Part shown: piece after piece, positions 24,360 to 33,823 of the stretch
How positions within the stretch are numbered: the first letter of the stretch is position 1
Layout of the letters: every line of letters begins with the position of its first letter
Source of the DNA: Berkiella sp963829835
GTDB taxonomy: Bacteria; Pseudomonadota; Gammaproteobacteria; Berkiellales; Berkiellaceae
Direction: 5' to 3'
NCBI GenBank assembly: GCA_963829835.1
Contig: CAWHKC010000004.1
Span: forward strand, 1,116,001-1,180,000
DNA: 64,000 nucleotides
The notes under the pieces: model-generated
Databases searched by the model: none
Seen by the model: only the letters and a program-made list of their open reading frames with translations
What the model was told of the DNA's origin: nothing
Position numbers and translations under genes: made by a program

Positions 24360-25256
24360 TTGAGTAACGAAACTAAAGAATTACAGATAGTACCAACGAC
24401 ATTGCCTGTTATGGCCGATGGCCTGCAGTCATATCTGCAAAAGGTTAATTCCGTACCTTTATTAACTGCGGACGAAGAAATTGACTTAGCTACACGTTAT
24501 CAAAAAGAGGGTGATTTATTAGCAGCCCAAAAATTAGTTTTGTCCCATCTGCGTTATGTGGTTAGGGTTGCCAAAACCTATAGTGGCTATGGGTTGGCTT
24601 TAGGCGATTTGATCCAAGAAGGCACTATTGGTTTAATGAAAGCAGTGAAACGTTATGATCCTAACAAGGGCGTGCGTTTAGTCTCTTTTGCTGTCCATTG
24701 GATTAAATCTGAAATTCATGAATATGTTATTCGCAACTGGCGTATCGTCAAAGTGGCAACCACCAAAGCACAACGTAAATTATTCTTTAATCTTCGCAGT
24801 GCAAAAAAGCGCTTAGGCTGGTTTTCTGCTGAAGAAGTTAAAGCTGTTGCTGAAGATCTTGGCGTGAGCCCCAGTGATGTACTTGAAATGGAATCGCGTT
24901 TAAACGCACATGACGATTCTTTTGATTCGCACCTCACATCAGATGAAGAAACCGATTATTCACCATCCACTTATTTACCCGCGCCCATTGAGAGCGACCC
25001 CGCAGTTGCTGTTATGCAAGGCAATTGGGACGAGCAAGCCCAAGAGGGGCTTCAAGCGGCTTTAGAAACGCTTGATGAAAGAAGTTTGGATATTGTTAGC
25101 AAGCGTTGGCTTGCAGATGAAAAAGCTTCTTTGAAAGACTTAAGTGAAAAACATCAAGTTTCCATCGAGCGCATTCGTCAGCTTGAAAAGATGGCTATTG
25201 AAAAATTACGTTACGCCATGGCTGATAATAACGTTATTGACTCTCAAGCGTATTAA
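24360..25256 (+). CDS. rpoH: RNA polymerase sigma-32 (heat shock)
   Basis: RpoH directs transcription of heat-shock genes. Region 2 is nearly identical to E. coli (GDLIQEGTIGLMKAVKRYDP, then VRLVSFAVHWIKSEIHEYV). It is followed by the RpoH box QRKLFFNLR that marks sigma-32 among sigma-70 relatives. Region 4 is at the C-terminus (VSIERIRQLEKMAIEKLR). The start is probably TTG at 24360, 9 bases after GGAGGG; an in-frame GTG at 24342 lacks this. The upstream CIRCE-like palindrome suggests control by HrcA. Confidence 0.96.
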   Translation: MSNETKELQIVPTTLPVMADGLQSYLQKVNSVPLLTADEEIDLATRYQKEGDLLAAQKLVLSHLRYVVRVAKTYSGYGLALGDLIQEGTIGLMKAVKRYDPNKGVRLVSFAVHWIKSEIHEYVIRNWRIVKVATTKAQRKLFFNLRSAKKRLGWFSAEEVKAVAEDLGVSPSDVLEMESRLNAHDDSFDSHLTSDEETDYSPSTYLPAPIESDPAVAVMQGNWDEQAQEGLQAALETLDERSLDIVSKRWLADEKASLKDLSEKHQVSIERIRQLEKMAIEKLRYAMADNNVIDSQAY

Positions 25257-25264
25257 CCCCGACC

Positions 25265-27244
25265 TCAAGTCTTTGCATGCTCAAATTTTAAGCGTGCAGA
25301 ATTAGCCATTACTAACAGCGTGCTAAAGCATAAACCAATAAGCATGAGCATGGGTGTCAAATGTCCTAATGCGGCAAATGGGAGCATGGTTAGATTAAAT
25401 GTCAGCCCTAATATATAATTTTGCTTTAAGATTTTTCGTGCATTGATACTTAAGCGTAAACAATCTTGAATCAGTTTTAATCCTGGTGTTTGCAAAATGA
25501 TATCGGCGCATAAAAGCGAAATAGGATTATTGGCCCCAATGGCAATTCCGATGTCTGCTCGTCTTAAGGCTTGTGCATCATTGAGTCCGTCCCCCACCAT
25601 TGCTGTGATACGACCTTGGTCTTGAAGTGAAGCCACTTGTGCCTCTTTCTCTTGAGGAAGCGCTTCGGCTGTTGCTGTCATCGGCCCTAATTGTTTAGCA
25701 ATGGCGTTTACGATGACGGGTCTATCGCCGCTAAGAACGCTCATCTCAATGTTACGTTTTTTTAGAAATTGAATCACATCAGAGGCTTCTTGACGAATTT
25801 TATCTTTGAGCTGAATTCGAGCGACCTCTATACCGCCGATGGCACAATGAACAAAAATATGGTCACAATGTACGTGATTTTCCTGGGCTTCAATAACTTC
25901 ACTTGGAACAAAGATGCCATTTTTTCTTAACCAGCGCGCAGATCCAATGAGTATAAACTTGCCTTCAACGATTGCACGGATCCCATCTCCTGGAAAAACG
26001 CGTAGTCGATGAATTTCTATTGTTGGAAAAGTAGAATAGTGAAGCTCTGCATATTTGACGATCGCATCGGCAATGGGGTGATGCGTATTTTTTTCGATAA
26101 CTGCAATCAAAGGGATAACATTTTCACTAATGGCGCCGTTACAAAATTCGATTTCATCGACTACTAAATTGCCTTCAGTTAAGGTGCCAGTTTTATCAAA
26201 TAAGATATGATCAACATTTTGAAATTTATAGAATGCTAAAGGATTGGTAATAAGAATGCCTTTTTTAGCGCAAACTTCAAGTAAGCTTGCCGTTGTTATG
26301 GGATAAGCAATAGCGATAGCACAAGGGCAAGTTACTAATAATGTACAGATGGCGCAAAATAAAGCAAAATGATTATCAAAAGGTAACCACCAACAGTAAA
26401 TAACAGCTGCCAGAGTTAGAGCGATCATTTGATGCCATAATCCAATATGATCACATGGCGTTTGGGTGTTATTTCCTGACGGTGGACTTTGCATTGAGGA
26501 TAAAATTTTTCCAAAATAAGAATTTGAAAATATACTGGTTGCTTGTATGGTGACAGATTTATCTAAATTACAAGTGCCTGCGCGAACGATTTCATTCGCA
26601 AATTTTGGTATAGCGTGTGCTTCACCTGTGAGCATAGATTCATCAACGCTGGTATCACTATCGCAAATGATGCCATCAACGGGGAAATATTCTCCTGGTG
26701 CAATATAAAGTTTATCTCCAACAACAATATCATCGAGTTCACAGGCATGAAATTGATTATCGGCTTTAAACATTTTTACTTGTTTAGATGGTAATTTTCC
26801 TAAAACCTGAACAAGCTTTCTGATTCGACGTTGACAAAAGACTTCTAAATAGCGACTGGCAAAAAGTATAAATAAAATCATGAGGATCGAATCAAAATAA
26901 GCGTCGTTATTATCTGAAAAATTAAGCGTTGAATATAGCGAATAAAAATAGCTAACGATTAATATGGTGATAATAGGGATGTCAATTGAGAAAGAGGTAT
27001 ATTTTGCGCTAAACAATGAGCGCATTAAAGGAAGCCCAGCTATGTAAAGAATAGGAGTTGCGAGGGTAAGCCCCGCCCAGTAGTAAAGTTCATGGGAGAA
27101 TGAGTTAGGCTTTGCGAACTGGATAAGCAATGAGATCCAAGATAAAAATAAAACACCAATGCCACAGATAACCAAACGTAATAAATAACTTCTTTCTAAG
27201 TTTGCTATCTGCTTAATATTGTGATGAATGAGATTTAAAATCAT
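25265..27244 (-). CDS. CPC-type heavy-metal P1B ATPase (copper exporter or CcoI-like)
   Basis: The 659-residue pump has the P-type ATPase signatures in order: TGEA in the actuator domain, CPCA in the metal-binding membrane helix, DKTGTLTEG with the phosphorylated Asp, HHPIAD in the nucleotide domain and MVGDGLNDAQAL at the hinge. CPC suits Cu(I). The N-terminus goes straight into membrane helices with no CxxC metal-binding domain. That makes it shorter than CopA, and no cytochrome cbb3 genes are nearby to support CcoI/FixI. It is convergent with rpoH, stop codons 8 bases apart. Confidence 0.85.
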   Translation of the reverse strand: MILNLIHHNIKQIANLERSYLLRLVICGIGVLFLSWISLLIQFAKPNSFSHELYYWAGLTLATPILYIAGLPLMRSLFSAKYTSFSIDIPIITILIVSYFYSLYSTLNFSDNNDAYFDSILMILFILFASRYLEVFCQRRIRKLVQVLGKLPSKQVKMFKADNQFHACELDDIVVGDKLYIAPGEYFPVDGIICDSDTSVDESMLTGEAHAIPKFANEIVRAGTCNLDKSVTIQATSIFSNSYFGKILSSMQSPPSGNNTQTPCDHIGLWHQMIALTLAAVIYCWWLPFDNHFALFCAICTLLVTCPCAIAIAYPITTASLLEVCAKKGILITNPLAFYKFQNVDHILFDKTGTLTEGNLVVDEIEFCNGAISENVIPLIAVIEKNTHHPIADAIVKYAELHYSTFPTIEIHRLRVFPGDGIRAIVEGKFILIGSARWLRKNGIFVPSEVIEAQENHVHCDHIFVHCAIGGIEVARIQLKDKIRQEASDVIQFLKKRNIEMSVLSGDRPVIVNAIAKQLGPMTATAEALPQEKEAQVASLQDQGRITAMVGDGLNDAQALRRADIGIAIGANNPISLLCADIILQTPGLKLIQDCLRLSINARKILKQNYILGLTFNLTMLPFAALGHLTPMLMLIGLCFSTLLVMANSARLKFEHAKT

Positions 27245-27367
27245 AGAATGGAGGTTACTTCGTCTTAGTACTACCGTGAAGGGAGTATCATATCAAAAAA
27301 GAGCAAGGGTGAGGGAGCAAATACACTCAATTTCATAGAATATTTAGTCGCGCCGTAGCTTAAATCA

Positions 27368-27392
27368 CGCCTTAGCACACAGTGCTAAGGCG
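27368..27392 (-). terminator. Hairpin after ctpA
   Basis: CGCCTTAGCAC (27368-27378), loop ACA and GTGCTAAGGCG (27382-27392) form an 11-bp perfect stem 17 bases past the ctpA stop. It lacks a T tract, so it is a probable 3'-end structure rather than a classic terminator. Confidence 0.55.
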
Positions 27393-27408
27393 GATTAGCG
27401 TAGGCGGA

Positions 27409-28872
27409 TTAGTTTCTAGAGCCTTCTAACAAAATCTTTTCCTTTTGCTTTGTGGTTGCAACAGCTTTAGTGCTACCTGGTTTGGTTAAAACCAAGCCCT
27501 TGAGCAAGTTTAAGGCTTCATTGAGCTGATAATCCTGATTAACCAATGGTTTAGAATCATCAATGTTAATTTTACTTGGATCTTTTGCTGTTTCGTCTTT
27601 TGAGGCTTCTTTGGTTTTGTCTTTGGATTTATCATCGGCCTTCTCAGCAACGTTAGCATTGGCATTATCCAGATGCCCCTCTAAATCAGCTTCACGGACA
27701 TTGATCCAGTTTTCATTTTCTTCTTTCTTAGCCTCAGGTATTTTAATATCTTGAACTTCAATATCTGGCGTGATCCCTTTTGCTTGAATGGAGCGACCAG
27801 AAGGAGTGTAATAAAGAGCAGTGGTCAGTTTTAAACCGTGATTATCTTTTAGAGGCAATACGGTTTGAACAGAGCCTTTACCAAAAGTTTGAGTACCGAC
27901 AATAAGCGATCGTTTATGATCTTGTAATGCACCAGCGACAATCTCTGATGCAGAGGCTGAGCCACCGTTAACCAAAGTGATAATGGGCGCTCCATTGAGG
28001 ACATCACCATCTTCTGCAAGTTCTTTAATCTCAGAGCCTGGCAAACGACCTTCAGTGTAAACAATCATGCCGTTGTATCCCAGTTTTGCTTTATCTAAGA
28101 AAGCATCAGATACCTTAACAGAAGATTCCAAAATGCCCCCGGGATTGTTGCGCAAGTCTAAAATAATCCCTTTTAAATTATTATTCGTTTCCTTTTTCAA
28201 CTGAGTGATCGCTTCGATCATATCTTCGCCAGAGTGGGTTTGAAATTGTGAGATCCGAATATATCCATAATTTTTATCTAATACTTTAGACTTCACACTT
28301 TTTACTTGAATAACATCTCTAGTTACTTTCAACTTCAGAGGAGCTGCTTCGCCCTTGCGCATAATCGTTAATAAAATATTAGTGCCTCTATCCCCGCGCA
28401 TCATTTCGACGGCTTTTTTAAGGGTGAGTCCTTTTACAGGCGTGTCATCTAATCTAACAATCAAATCGCCTGCTTTGATGCCAGCGCGTTGTGCAGGCGT
28501 ATCATCGATAGGACTAATGACGCGAACATAGCCATCTTCCATGGTAACTTCAATGCCCAGACCTCCGAATTTGCCAGAAGTATTAGCACGCAGATCTGAA
28601 AATTCACTTGGATCTAAATAAGATGAATGAGGATCAAGTCCTGAGAGCATGCCACGAATGGCATTTTCAAATAATTCTTTATCATCAACAGGTTTGACGT
28701 AATATTTGCGGATCTGTTCCACCACAGAAGTAAAGCGTTGTAAATCATCAAGCGGTAACGCTTTTTCGGGTGACTCATCTTGAGCGAGTATTGGATTGGC
28801 ATAAAAGCTAACTTGAAGAGCAAGACCTAATGCAAACATTTTTAGAGGTGTGCGGTATGTACGTGGACTCAT
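27409..28872 (-). CDS. Carboxy-terminal processing protease (S41 family)
   Basis: CtpA-type proteases trim periplasmic proteins at their C-termini. The 487-residue protein has an N-terminal signal peptide (ending around NPILAQ), a PDZ domain (about 90-170, with GLGIEV and RAGIKAGD) and the S41 core. The catalytic serine lies in NGGSASASEI and the lysine in TFGKGSVQTV. The C-terminal 100 residues are Lys/Asp-rich and variable. Placement after envC matches many gammaproteobacteria, where the gene lies beside envC and gpmI. Confidence 0.92.
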   Translation of the reverse strand: MSPRTYRTPLKMFALGLALQVSFYANPILAQDESPEKALPLDDLQRFTSVVEQIRKYYVKPVDDKELFENAIRGMLSGLDPHSSYLDPSEFSDLRANTSGKFGGLGIEVTMEDGYVRVISPIDDTPAQRAGIKAGDLIVRLDDTPVKGLTLKKAVEMMRGDRGTNILLTIMRKGEAAPLKLKVTRDVIQVKSVKSKVLDKNYGYIRISQFQTHSGEDMIEAITQLKKETNNNLKGIILDLRNNPGGILESSVKVSDAFLDKAKLGYNGMIVYTEGRLPGSEIKELAEDGDVLNGAPIITLVNGGSASASEIVAGALQDHKRSLIVGTQTFGKGSVQTVLPLKDNHGLKLTTALYYTPSGRSIQAKGITPDIEVQDIKIPEAKKEENENWINVREADLEGHLDNANANVAEKADDKSKDKTKEASKDETAKDPSKINIDDSKPLVNQDYQLNEALNLLKGLVLTKPGSTKAVATTKQKEKILLEGSRN

Positions 28873-28908
28873 ACATTATCCTTGTATATTGTTGGCAGCC
28901 ACGGAACA

Positions 28909-28928
28909 GGCGAGCACCCTTGCTCGCC
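28909..28928 (-). repeat. GC-rich hairpin in the envC-ctpA gap
   Basis: GGCGAGCA (28909-28916), loop CCCT and TGCTCGCC (28921-28928) form an 8-bp stem in the 120-base gap between envC and ctpA. A second weaker hairpin (CCCTCC with GGAGGG, about 28957-28980) lies beside it. They may attenuate transcription from envC into ctpA. Confidence 0.5.
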
Positions 28929-28992
28929 TTCTGAGGGCTGGCACTATATACAAGCCCCCTCCAAAAGAATATTCGGAGGGAAATCTTAACCG

Positions 28993-30153
28993 CTACCCTT
29001 TGAACCAAGGGGTCGGATCTAAGGCCTCTCCATCCTTTCTTATTTCAAAGTATAATCCGGGTTCTGCATGTCCGCCGCTTTGTCCAACTCGGGCTATCAT
29101 TTCTCCTTGATTTACGGTTTCTCCTAGACCCTTATACAGCTTTTGGTTATTGCCATATAAGCTCATATAGCCATTACCATGATCAACAATCACAAGCAGT
29201 CCCAGGCCTCGAAGCCATTCAGCAAAAACAACTTTCCCAGGAAAGATCGCATTAACAGGTGTTCCAGTTTCTGCATGAATATAGGTTTTTTTAGGATTAG
29301 CCGTTTTAAGGTTGGGTAGACTGGATAGTTTAGCACCCTCCATTTGCACAGGTAATTGCAATTGCTTTTTGGCTTTTGCAAAGTCTTGCACCGGCTCAAT
29401 GTAGGTTGGCGTAGTTGAAAGTGTTTTTTGTAAGGCTTTAAACAGTTGTTCTAAATGTTGTTCTTGTTGTTGTAATTGTGAGAGTTGTTCTTGACCACTC
29501 ATTAATTGTTGAGAAAGTGACCCCAGGACTTCTTTGCGCTTTTCTTTCATTTCGAAAAGATTTTTTTGGTCATTTTGACATTTAAGCGATAAATTTTCTA
29601 TGCGCTTTTTCTCAGAGACAATTTTATCTTGTAATAGTTGGACCTGTTTTAAATGGTTTTGTAATTCATTGATTTTAATTGCTCTGGCATTATAAAAGAA
29701 TTGATAGTAATGGTTAAGCCTTGAGAGTGTTGCCCATTCTTGCTGTTCAAATAAAAGTTGCACTTTTTCTTTACGGTAATGTTGAAATGTCGCCTGTAAT
29801 AATTGTGAAAGAGCTGCTTGTTGTGCTGTCGTTGCTTGTTTTAATTGTTTCTGCTCATTTTGCAGATTCGAAAGGATTTTAGAGTGCGTTGCCATTTTTG
29901 CTTGCAAAACAGATAAATTTTCCGAACTTTCACCTATCTCTTTATCAAGCTTAGCCAATTGTTGATTTAATAATTTTTCTTCTTTCTTGTCATGATAAAC
30001 CTTTTTTTCTAATTTTTGCATTTGCGTTTGCACTTGTTGCAAGGCTTTTTTTACTTTGACAGGATCACTGCCATCAGTTGGACTATTTGCCTGCAGGTGA
30101 GTCCCCCCCAGTAGCAGGACAATGACCAAGAAGGAGGAGCTTGTCTTTTTCAT
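28993..30153 (-). CDS. envC: Murein hydrolase activator EnvC
   Basis: EnvC activates the division amidases AmiA/AmiB. The 386-residue protein has a signal peptide, a long coiled coil (about 35-260, Gln/Lys/Glu/Leu-rich) and a C-terminal LytM (M23-like) domain. In the latter, TPVNAIFPGKVVFAEWLRGLG and VIDHGNGYMSLYGNN are recognisable. The metal-binding residues of true M23 peptidases appear incomplete, as expected for a non-catalytic activator. Its start overlaps the gpmI stop by 4 bases, so the two are co-transcribed. Confidence 0.92.
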   Translation of the reverse strand: MKKTSSSFLVIVLLLGGTHLQANSPTDGSDPVKVKKALQQVQTQMQKLEKKVYHDKKEEKLLNQQLAKLDKEIGESSENLSVLQAKMATHSKILSNLQNEQKQLKQATTAQQAALSQLLQATFQHYRKEKVQLLFEQQEWATLSRLNHYYQFFYNARAIKINELQNHLKQVQLLQDKIVSEKKRIENLSLKCQNDQKNLFEMKEKRKEVLGSLSQQLMSGQEQLSQLQQQEQHLEQLFKALQKTLSTTPTYIEPVQDFAKAKKQLQLPVQMEGAKLSSLPNLKTANPKKTYIHAETGTPVNAIFPGKVVFAEWLRGLGLLVIVDHGNGYMSLYGNNQKLYKGLGETVNQGEMIARVGQSGGHAEPGLYFEIRKDGEALDPTPWFKG

Positions 30154-31685
30154 AGTAAAGAATGTCCTGTCATTTCTGGGGGTTGTGGTAAACCCATTAA
30201 ATGTAAAAGTGTGGGAGCGATATCAGATAGCGTTCCATTTTCAGAAGTAAAGTGAACTTTCCGCTTTCCGACATAAACAAGCGGAACTAATGACAATGTG
30301 TGCGCAGTATGTGGTTGTCCACTATCAGTATCTATCATACATTCTGCATTGCCATGATCAGAAGTAATCAGTACTTCTCCACCGACACGTTCTAGCGCAC
30401 TGATTATTTTTCCTAAACATTCATCTAATACTTCTATTGCTTTAATGGTTGCATCAAAATTACCCGTATGACCAACCATATCCGCATTGGCATAATTGCA
30501 GACAATAAAATCAAATTTTTGCTCCAAGATACTTTTTGTTAGGGCTTGCGTGAGTTCATAGGCACTCATTTCAGGTTTTTCATCATAGGTAGCAACTTTT
30601 GGAGAGGGGATAAGAATACGCTCTTCACCTTGAAAGGGGGTTTCAATGCCGCCATTAAAGAAAAAGGTTACATGGGCATATTTTTCAGTCTCTGCTAAAT
30701 GTAATTGTTTTAAGTGACAATGTTGCAAGTATTCACCAAGTACATTTCGATGTTCTTTGGCAGGGAATGCGATGCTAGCGTTTAAATTTTTATCATATTC
30801 TGTCAGAGAGACAAATTCACCTAAGATGGGGAAATGTCCTCTATCAAAACTTTTAAAATCGGGATTGGTGAGTGCTTCAGATAAAGCACGCGCTCTATCA
30901 GCGCGAAAGTTCATGTAAATGACAATATCACCATCGTTGATTGTTATTGGAGATTTTCCGGCTGTGCTGATAAGAGTTGGCTTTACAAATTCATCTGTTT
31001 CGCCGCGGTCGTATGCTGCTTCTAAACCCGTTATGCCTGAAGTTGCTTGAAAAGGGGCATTTCCATGTACAAGTGCATCATAGGCAAGCTTTACCCGTTC
31101 ATGACGTTTATCTCTGTCCATTGCATAATAGCGTCCCGAGATGGATGCTAAAGAACCCCCTGTTTTAGCCAGATGGGTTTGTAATTTTTCTAAGGAAGGC
31201 TTAGCACTTTTAGGTGGAGTGTCACGACCATCAAGAAATGCATGGACGTAAACAGAAGTCACTTGATTTTGTTTGGCCATCTCAAGGGCAGCAAAAATAT
31301 GATCTTCATGACTATGAACACCCCCTTGAGAAAGTAAACCCAGAATATGAACGGCTTTGTTGGTTTTTTTAGCGCGTGCAAAAGCGTTGAGTAGAACAGT
31401 ATTTTGGAAAAATTGACCATTTTGAATATTTTTAGTGATCAGGGTCAGCTCTTGATAAATGACTCTTCCTGCGCCCATCGTGAGATGGCCAACTTCGGAA
31501 TTTCCCATTTGGCCTTCTGGCAGTCCCACATCTTCGCCACAACCGGAAATGGTTGTTGAGGGGCAATTTTTGACCAAAGAATCCCAGACAGGTGTTTTTG
31601 CAGCATTGATGGCATTCCCTTCGCCATTAGGGCGATAGCCCCATCCGTCCAAAATGAGTAGAACAACTGGTTTAGAAGGCGTCAT
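30150..31685 (-). CDS. gpmI: 2,3-bisphosphoglycerate-independent phosphoglycerate mutase
   Basis: GpmI interconverts 3- and 2-phosphoglycerate in glycolysis using two Mn(II) ions. The 511-residue length is canonical. LILDGWGYRPNGEGNAI binds metal. MGNSEVGH carries the phosphoserine (about Ser63). HAFLDGRDTPPKSA, NFRADRARALSEAL and TSDHGNAECM are further active-site blocks. It is the first gene of gpmI-envC(-ctpA) and faces the rhodanese gene across about 160 bases. Confidence 0.97.
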   Translation of the reverse strand: MTPSKPVVLLILDGWGYRPNGEGNAINAAKTPVWDSLVKNCPSTTISGCGEDVGLPEGQMGNSEVGHLTMGAGRVIYQELTLITKNIQNGQFFQNTVLLNAFARAKKTNKAVHILGLLSQGGVHSHEDHIFAALEMAKQNQVTSVYVHAFLDGRDTPPKSAKPSLEKLQTHLAKTGGSLASISGRYYAMDRDKRHERVKLAYDALVHGNAPFQATSGITGLEAAYDRGETDEFVKPTLISTAGKSPITINDGDIVIYMNFRADRARALSEALTNPDFKSFDRGHFPILGEFVSLTEYDKNLNASIAFPAKEHRNVLGEYLQHCHLKQLHLAETEKYAHVTFFFNGGIETPFQGEERILIPSPKVATYDEKPEMSAYELTQALTKSILEQKFDFIVCNYANADMVGHTGNFDATIKAIEVLDECLGKIISALERVGGEVLITSDHGNAECMIDTDSGQPHTAHTLSLVPLVYVGKRKVHFTSENGTLSDIAPTLLHLMGLPQPPEMTGHSLL

Positions 31686-31844
31686 GTTTATCTTTCTTAT
31701 ATTTTAGATTGTCTTAAGGCTCCATTTTAGGGCTTGCAAATGAACGGCTCAAGTTGTATTTGCTGCCCCCAGGCTGGTCGCTAGTTAGCTTGATTGTGTG
31801 TATAATGCTTGGCTTTAGTTTGTTAATGGAAGGTAATTGGGCAC

Positions 31845-32270
31845 ATGGACCCATACATTGCATTTTTAGTAGAGCATTGGATGTTAACTGCTGCTTTTGG
31901 AGCGATTCTCGTTCTGTTAGCTTTGAATGAATGGCGGCATCGCTCATTGGGTGTGTCTGGCATAAGTCCACAACAGTTAGTAGATCTTCTCAATCATGCT
32001 GACGCAACCGTTGTTGATGTACGGTCACAAGCACGCTTTGAGCTGGGCCATATTTTAAATGCTATCAGTATTCCACAGGAAAATTTTGGTGGCAGTTTGA
32101 AGATGCTGAATAAATATAAGAGCAAACCCGTTATTTTAGTGTGTGCTACGGGATTAGATTCCCCCAAAATGGGCAAAATACTAAAAGAAAATGGTTTTAC
32201 TCAACTCTATCATTTGGCCGGTGGCATGGAAGCATGGCATGCTCAAGGTATGCCAGTTGTAAAAAAATAA
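31845..32270 (+). CDS. Membrane-anchored rhodanese-like protein (YibN type)
   Basis: The 141-residue protein has one N-terminal membrane helix (LTAAFGAILVLLALNEW) and a rhodanese domain with VDLLNHADATVVDVRS and the active-site loop VCATGLDS, whose cysteine could carry persulfide. YibN has this size and layout and stands upstream of secB in many gammaproteobacteria, as here. Grx3, often between them, is missing. The physiological acceptor is not clear from sequence. Confidence 0.88.
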   Translation: MDPYIAFLVEHWMLTAAFGAILVLLALNEWRHRSLGVSGISPQQLVDLLNHADATVVDVRSQARFELGHILNAISIPQENFGGSLKMLNKYKSKPVILVCATGLDSPKMGKILKENGFTQLYHLAGGMEAWHAQGMPVVKK

Positions 32271-32314
32271 ACTAAAATGCTATTGGAAAACAGAAGTTAT
32301 AGTTACTTAGATGG

Positions 32315-32788
32315 ATGGATATGAAAATGGCAGATCAAGATAAAGCACGTGCAGAAGGTCCAGTATTTACGATTCAACGGATTTATGTCAAAGATGTTTC
32401 ATTTGAAACACCCCATGCACCTGATATTTTTAGAGAAGAGTGGAAACCCGAAGTTAATGTTGATCTGCAAACGAAAACAAATCGATTAGAAGATTCGATT
32501 TATGAAGTCGTTTTGCATCTCACGGTTACTGTTAAAATGGGTGAAAAAGTTGCCTTCTTAGTTGAAGTTCATCAAGCAGGTATATTTACCCTTAAAGGAT
32601 TTCCTCAAGAACAACTCGCACATGCATTAGGTAGTATGTGTCCTAATATTCTTTATCCTTACGCTCGTGAAACAATTTCTGACATCGTTATTCGTGGAGG
32701 CTTTCCACAACTGTTACTAGCGCCTGTTAACTTTGATGCGCTCTATTTACAACATTTAGAGCAGCAAAAGAAAGGCGAAGCTAAGTAA
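32315..32788 (+). CDS. secB: Protein-export chaperone SecB
   Basis: SecB keeps secretory precursors unfolded and hands them to SecA. The protein is 157 residues or slightly less. FTIQRIYVKDVSFETPHAP is a family signature, followed by VNVDLQTKT and the C-terminal FPYAR/LYPYARETISDIVIRGGFPQ region (here LYPYARETI). ATGs at 32315, 32321 and 32327 are in frame; the last aligns best with typical SecB N-termini. It lies 12 bases ahead of gpsA, the usual order. Confidence 0.96.
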   Translation: MDMKMADQDKARAEGPVFTIQRIYVKDVSFETPHAPDIFREEWKPEVNVDLQTKTNRLEDSIYEVVLHLTVTVKMGEKVAFLVEVHQAGIFTLKGFPQEQLAHALGSMCPNILYPYARETISDIVIRGGFPQLLLAPVNFDALYLQHLEQQKKGEAK

Positions 32789-32800
32789 CGCAATGACAAG

Positions 32801-33823
32801 ATGATGAAAACGATTAATCGTGAGCATTTTCTTGTCTTAGGCGCAGGTTCTTGGGGATCTGCGCTAGCCATTTATTTAGCTCGTCAGCAGCACGAGGTTG
32901 TTTTGTGGGGCCATCGCCCTGATGAAATGCAAGCCTTGCAAACAGCACGTGCCAATGAACATTTTTTACCCGGCTTTACATTTCCACCACAATTAAACAT
33001 TAGTAGCGATCTGAAAAGTGCTTTTGAACAAGTGGGTGAAAATGCAACGGTGTTAATTGTCGTTCCAAGCAATGCCTTTCGTGAACTCACTCTTCGTATC
33101 AAACCTTTTTTGACCACTAAAATGGGGATCTTATGGGGAACCAAAGGTTTAACCCAAGAAGGTCAATTCTTACATACCATCTGTCAGCAAAATTGTGGAC
33201 ATATTCCTCTTGGGGTTTTGTCTGGTCCTAGTTTTGCCAAAGAAGTTGCCTGTTCTCTACCAACAGCGGTTACGATTGCAACCGATACTCCCTCCTTTGG
33301 CGAGCAAATGGTACGCGCATTTCATAGCGAAGTATTTCGCGTTTATTTATCGCAAGACTTAATTGGTGTTCAATTAGGTGGCATTATTAAAAATGTATTG
33401 GCAATAGCCGTTGGTATGTCTGATGGTTTAGGGTTTGGCGCCAATGCGCGTGCGGCATTGATAACCAGAGGATTGGCAGAGTTGTATCGTTTAGGTCATG
33501 CCTTGGGTGCACAAATGACAACCTTAATGGGATTGTCTGGCGTAGGTGATATGGTTCTGACTTGTACTGATAATCAATCGCGAAATCGTCGTTTTGGACT
33601 TGCCTTGGGCGAAGGTCGTCACATCGAAGAGGCAGAAAAAGCCATTGGCCAAGTGGTTGAAGGCAAGAAGAATGTTAAACAAGTGATGGCATTAGCCGCA
33701 AAAAACAACGTTGAAATGCCTATCTGTGAACAAGTTCATGCTGTGCTTTATGAGGGGTTAATGCCGCAGCAGGCGGTGAATAATCTTCTTACAAGAACAC
33801 CTAAAAGCGAATCTTTTCCTTAA
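32801..33823 (+). CDS. gpsA: Glycerol-3-phosphate dehydrogenase [NAD(P)+]
   Basis: GpsA reduces dihydroxyacetone phosphate to sn-glycerol-3-phosphate for phospholipid synthesis. The 340-residue protein begins with the Rossmann motif LGAGSWGSALA. It has the active-site lysines in LWGTKGL and LGGIIKNVLAIAVG, and the LSGPSFAKEV block. ALITRGLAE and GLSGVGDMVLTCT complete the signature. It is 3' of secB, and its last 4 bases overlap the end of the convergent trmL. Confidence 0.97.
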   Translation: MMKTINREHFLVLGAGSWGSALAIYLARQQHEVVLWGHRPDEMQALQTARANEHFLPGFTFPPQLNISSDLKSAFEQVGENATVLIVVPSNAFRELTLRIKPFLTTKMGILWGTKGLTQEGQFLHTICQQNCGHIPLGVLSGPSFAKEVACSLPTAVTIATDTPSFGEQMVRAFHSEVFRVYLSQDLIGVQLGGIIKNVLAIAVGMSDGLGFGANARAALITRGLAELYRLGHALGAQMTTLMGLSGVGDMVLTCTDNQSRNRRFGLALGEGRHIEEAEKAIGQVVEGKKNVKQVMALAAKNNVEMPICEQVHAVLYEGLMPQQAVNNLLTRTPKSESFP

